A program made the translations under genes and the position numbers. Shown here in pieces: positions 61,078-64,000 of a stretch of DNA of 64,000 nt; positions within the stretch are counted from its first letter, which is position 1, and the number at the start of each line of letters is the position of its first letter. The DNA lies in NCBI RefSeq assembly GCF_004293625.1, contig NZ_CP033040.1:1922001-1986000 (forward strand). Reading direction: 5' to 3'. Below the pieces are notes generated by a model. That model saw only the letters and a list, made by a program, of their open reading frames with translations. It was not told where the DNA came from and searched no databases. This stretch comes from Thiomicrorhabdus indica. Its GTDB lineage: Bacteria > Pseudomonadota > Gammaproteobacteria > Thiomicrospirales > Thiomicrospiraceae.

Positions 61078-61389
61078 ATGGATATTAAACAAGTAAATTC
61101 ATCACTTTATAGTGGTCGAACAAACGAAAATACAAAAAATGCGAAAGATTCATCAACTGAAGTAGCCAATGCCCAAGTTGGCGGTGGTGCTACAACAGAC
61201 AAAGTAACCTTAACGCAAAATCTTTCTCAAATTGCAGAACTAGAACAAAAAGCGCAAGGGATTACGAGCGATAATGCAGAACGTATCGCCGCATTGAAAG
61301 CCGCAATTGATCAAGGAGAATATAAAGTCGACAGCCAAAAAGTCGCCGAGAAATTCTTACAAAGCGAACAACTTCTCGCCCAGTTATAA
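61078..61389 (+). CDS. flgM: FlgM, anti-sigma-28 factor
   Basis: FlgM binds and inhibits sigma-28 until it is exported after hook completion. The 103-aa product has a disordered N-terminal half. The sigma-28-binding C-terminal half follows, with ADKVTLTQNLSQIAELEQK-type and RIAALKAAIDQGEYKVDSQKVAEKFLQSE, the FlgM signature. It has its own sigma-28 promoter and a terminator after it. Confidence 0.96.
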   Translation: MDIKQVNSSLYSGRTNENTKNAKDSSTEVANAQVGGGATTDKVTLTQNLSQIAELEQKAQGITSDNAERIAALKAAIDQGEYKVDSQKVAEKFLQSEQLLAQL

Positions 61390-61421
61390 TTTCTCCACTC
61401 CTCAAATTTTGTTGCTTCTTG

Positions 61422-61462
61422 ACTGCTCATGCTTTCGTTAATTCGAACTTGAGCAGTTTTTC
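61422..61462 (+). terminator. intrinsic terminator after flgM
   Basis: ACTGCTCA (61422-61429) and TGAGCAGT (61450-61457) form an 8-bp stem, with an inner TTCG/CGAA helix, followed by a U-run TTTTTCTTT. It lies 30 nt after flgM and may partly separate it from flgN. Confidence 0.8.
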
Positions 61463-61565
61463 TTTATGGTCTATTCTATTTCTCAATAAATTACTTCATT
61501 CAATCTTTGGCATCGAAAACTCATCGAGAGACTTTGTCTAACACGAAAACCATTAGAGCGTACCA

Positions 61566-62048
61566 GTGAGTCAAACTATGAACCAGCCCACCGTTTCTCA
61601 AAACTCTAAAGAAGTTTACACTTCGTTCGACAAGCTATTAAAAGCGCTCGACAATTTTTTGACAATCCTTAATGAAGAAAAAGCCGCCATTCGAAAATCG
61701 GAAATTAAATTGATTGAAGATGTCACTCAGAAAAAGTCTGAATCTGTGGATGAAATTGAATCAATTTCTATCGCAATTGAAAAAGATACCGGCCGGTCAA
61801 TTCCTGAATGGTTTGCAGATAAAACCCTTGAAGGTAATTTACAGAACCTTATTCAAAAAGCTGAAAACATGACCACTGCCTGCCATGATTTAAACTTAGC
61901 AAATGGCTTATCAATTAATATTTTGAACAATATGAATAGTTACACACTTAATTTAGTGTCTGGCAAAGACCCCGACATGAAAACCTACGGTTCAAAAGGC
62001 CAAGAAAATGCTTCAAAAGACCAGAGACGAACTTTAGGCAAAGCGTAA
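61566..62048 (+). CDS. flgN: FlgN-family chaperone
   Basis: FlgN is the export chaperone for FlgK and FlgL. The 160-aa product is helical, with FDKLLKALDNFLTILNEEKAAIRKSE and the C-terminal DLNLANGLSINILNNMNSYT, the FlgN motif. The start is a GTG at 61566; an in-frame ATG at 61578 is an alternative. The palindrome at 61788 lies in the middle. It is downstream of flgM. Confidence 0.9.
   Translation: MSQTMNQPTVSQNSKEVYTSFDKLLKALDNFLTILNEEKAAIRKSEIKLIEDVTQKKSESVDEIESISIAIEKDTGRSIPEWFADKTLEGNLQNLIQKAENMTTACHDLNLANGLSINILNNMNSYTLNLVSGKDPDMKTYGSKGQENASKDQRRTLGKA
61788..61797. repeat. ACCGGCCGGT palindrome inside flgN
   Basis: Perfect decamer encoding Thr-Gly-Arg in KDTGRSIP at about residue 75, a helix boundary. 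It is one of two perfect copies in a plus-strand context near this end. Confidence 0.95.
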
Positions 62049-62242
62049 ATAAACAAACGGCTTATTTCTAGTAAAAATGGTATGAATGAAACTCCACCAC
62101 AATATAACTTGCCACGTTTAATAACAAATAACCTATGCTCGCTCAAGATATCCGCAATGTTTGAACTCCAAACCGACAATTATTCTATAAACTAGGCGTA
62201 CAAATTGCTTGTTTCAAGAACCATTGAAAATTAGAGAAAACT

Positions 62243-62827
62243 ATGAAAAACCAAGAACAGCGTTTATATTTCCGTATTGATACCGTTCTCCCTTGTAGCT
62301 TCCGCATTATTAGTAGTGAAGACGCCAAGAGCCATGAGCTACCGAAATCAGCCGATAACAAATTCATTGAAGAATATTTCATGAAAAACTTGGCGGATCT
62401 TGATCAGCAAATTAACGAATCTATTGCTCAAATCAATGAAAAGAGCTCTGTACTTGCTACAGCTTTGAATGCCATTAACAGCAAACTAAACTTTATCATG
62501 CAAACTTTAGAGGAATCTCAGTTAAGTCGTGCAATTCCTCTTCGAGTGGTAAACATCAGCGGTAACGGCATTGCGCTGCATATGAACGAAGATGTGTCAC
62601 TCACTGATAAAGTAGATATGCTCATCAAACCATTACACAATGAACCTCCAATTCTTGTTCGTTGTGATGTGGTGAATATAAAACGCAAAAACGATGATGG
62701 TGAAACCAAAGAAGTTTCTCTAAGCTTCCAAAGCATGGCTGTTGAAGACCGTCGAAAACTGATTTTCTTTATCCAATCAAAAGAAATCGAAGCCGCACAA
62801 AAAGAGCGCGAAAAAAAGTATCCATAA
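62243..62827 (+). CDS. PilZ-domain c-di-GMP-binding protein
   Basis: The 194-aa product has the PilZ motifs: QRLYFRID (the R-x-x-x-R type motif, at about 6-13) and VNISGNG (N-x-S-x-x-G, at about 104-110). A long helical insertion (about 45-90, coiled-coil character) lies between. Proteins of this shape sit with flgM/flgN in many polar flagellates. The gene may connect c-di-GMP to flagellar function, for example by acting on rotation as YcgR does; the exact role is inference. A weak inverted repeat (ACTAGTT) follows it. Confidence 0.85.
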   Translation: MKNQEQRLYFRIDTVLPCSFRIISSEDAKSHELPKSADNKFIEEYFMKNLADLDQQINESIAQINEKSSVLATALNAINSKLNFIMQTLEESQLSRAIPLRVVNISGNGIALHMNEDVSLTDKVDMLIKPLHNEPPILVRCDVVNIKRKNDDGETKEVSLSFQSMAVEDRRKLIFFIQSKEIEAAQKEREKKYP

Positions 62828-62983
62828 CTCCCCTTCAGTTAGGCTGAACTAAAAAACTAGTTGCAAAAAACAATCGCTAAAACACATAAAGTTGATTAGG
62901 AACTAGTTTTAATTTAGTAGCACGTAATCGATATAACTTTTTGTTAAATTAGCGACTTTAGACTTTAAACTCTTTGGTGTTCA

Positions 62984-64000
62984 ATGTTTCTTCGCGCTAT
63001 TCTCAATGTTTTGGCTTTTGCCACCACTCTGACGTTTGCCACTCAGGCAACAGTGGCCTTTGCAAAAGAGAAAATCTATCTAGGCTTTTACGCACACCAA
63101 TCGAAAGAAACGATTGAACAACAATATGAACCTTTTTTTAAGTACCTTTCTGATTCACTGCCTAATCATACGATTATTCCACGTATTTTAGATGCTGAAC
63201 ACCTAAAGCAAGCGGTTCGTAATAATCAAATCAATTTATTATTCATTAACCCAAACCTTTACCTAGAACTTCGACATGAGATGCCGTTAAATGGCGTGAT
63301 TGCAACCGTTCAAAGAAAACACCTTGGCAAAGAATTATGTTGTCTTGGAGGGGTTATTTTCACTCGAACCAAGAATTCGAAGATAAATTCACTTAAAGAC
63401 TTAGAAAAAAGTAAAGTTGCTGTTCCCTCATTTTCAAACACAGGTGCTTACCGCGTCCCTCTCTACGAACTCCACAAAAATAATATAAATTATGAAAATA
63501 TCGACTTTATCAAAGTGGGAGATAACGATTCGGTAATAGAAGCCGTAATGTCTAATCAAGTCGATGCTGGGTTTATTAGAACCGGCATTCTTGAACAATG
63601 GTCTGCATCCAATCAGCTGGATATTGCCGATATCAAAGTCCTCAACTTACAAAAACAGTCAAAATTTCCACAAATTCTCTCAACCGGACTTTACCCAGAA
63701 TGGCCGTTTATCATAATGCCTAACTTGGATGATGACCTAAAACGAGATATTGCCGTTGCTCTGTTTTCACTTCGTATAGATCACCCTGCTGCAATACAAG
63801 CAAACATCAGTGGATTTATTGCACCCCGAGACTATAAACCATTAGAGAACCTTCTCATTGAACTCAGGCTTCCCCCATATGATGTTCTGCCAAAACTATC
63901 ATTGAATGAATTAATTGATCAAAATAAATACACGTTTATTGGTTTTAGCACATTATTTTTACTGGTTTTAGTAACACTCACTCTCTCCGAACGCTATCGA
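62984..64000 (+). CDS. PhnD-type periplasmic-domain sensor protein (3' end cut by window edge)
   Basis: Reading from ATG 62984 gives a 339-codon open frame to the window edge. An N-terminal signal sequence (about 1-25, ending VAFA) is followed by a phosphate/phosphonate-binding protein domain (PhnD-like, about 28-280). This domain contains YLGFYAHQSKETIEQQYEP-type start, INPNLYLELR and SFSNTGAYRVPLYEL. A transmembrane helix lies at about 318-334 (FIGFSTLFLLVLVTLTL). The missing C-terminus is probably a signalling domain such as a kinase or GGDEF. The ligand is unknown. Confidence 0.78.
   Translation, partial: MFLRAILNVLAFATTLTFATQATVAFAKEKIYLGFYAHQSKETIEQQYEPFFKYLSDSLPNHTIIPRILDAEHLKQAVRNNQINLLFINPNLYLELRHEMPLNGVIATVQRKHLGKELCCLGGVIFTRTKNSKINSLKDLEKSKVAVPSFSNTGAYRVPLYELHKNNINYENIDFIKVGDNDSVIEAVMSNQVDAGFIRTGILEQWSASNQLDIADIKVLNLQKQSKFPQILSTGLYPEWPFIIMPNLDDDLKRDIAVALFSLRIDHPAAIQANISGFIAPRDYKPLENLLIELRLPPYDVLPKLSLNELIDQNKYTFIGFSTLFLLVLVTLTLSERYR

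Overview
This 64 kb window is a flagellar locus from a gammaproteobacterium. The sequence shows a polar-flagellum type regulatory set (sigma-54 activators of the FlrA/FlrC type, an FlrB kinase, FlgM, CheV, an FlgT-like protein) and an A+T-leaning base composition. Gene content and style fit marine sulfur-oxidising relatives of Thiomicrospira/Hydrogenovibrio, but that placement is inference from memory, not a search.

Layout. 1-12658 (minus strand): the fli operon fliE-F-G-H-I-J-K, then an MCP-like gene, motA, motB, fliL and the start of fliM, which runs off the left edge. 12856-16687: flrA-flrB-flrC regulators. 16796-24184: fliD-fliS-fliT, two flaG genes and three flagellins. 24503-34149: a complete pseudaminic-acid pathway (pseB, pseC, a pseG-pseH fusion, pseI, pseF) with a methylase, a sialidase-like gene and a Maf-type flagellin glycosyltransferase. 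34232-36259: a lone exonuclease and a lytic transglycosylase. 36304-40867: flgI-J-K-L. 41264-41340: a CAU-anticodon tRNA. 41795-51084: accessory genes (lipoprotein, 1869-aa RTX surface protein, a GNAT gene interrupted by an IS3-family element). 51182-57027: flgB-C-D-E and flgF-G-H. 57388-62827: flgT-like, cheV, flgA, flgM, flgN, PilZ. 62984-64000: a PhnD-type sensor truncated by the right edge.

Regulation is readable. Sigma-54 (-24/-12) sites lie before fliE, fliD, flgB, flgF and flgI. Sigma-28 sites lie before two of the three flagellins, fliD and flgM. A sigma-70 site lies before flrA. This fits the usual cascade: flrA makes sigma-54 hook-basal-body genes available, FlgM/FliA gates flagellin, and the Pse/Maf genes glycosylate the three flagellins.

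The most unusual feature is a palindromic decamer, ACCGGCCGGT, present 21 times as a perfect copy and 5 more times with one mismatch. It lies both between genes and inside genes in all three reading frames, and it is absent from the IS. By base composition about 0.02 copies would be expected. It behaves like a highly iterated palindrome comparable in concept to cyanobacterial HIP1. I know of no description of it. A second candidate novelty is an orphan sigma-54-like promoter plus terminator between flgI and the tRNA that could make a ~115 nt RNA whose terminator loop is complementary to the flagellin ribosome-binding site.
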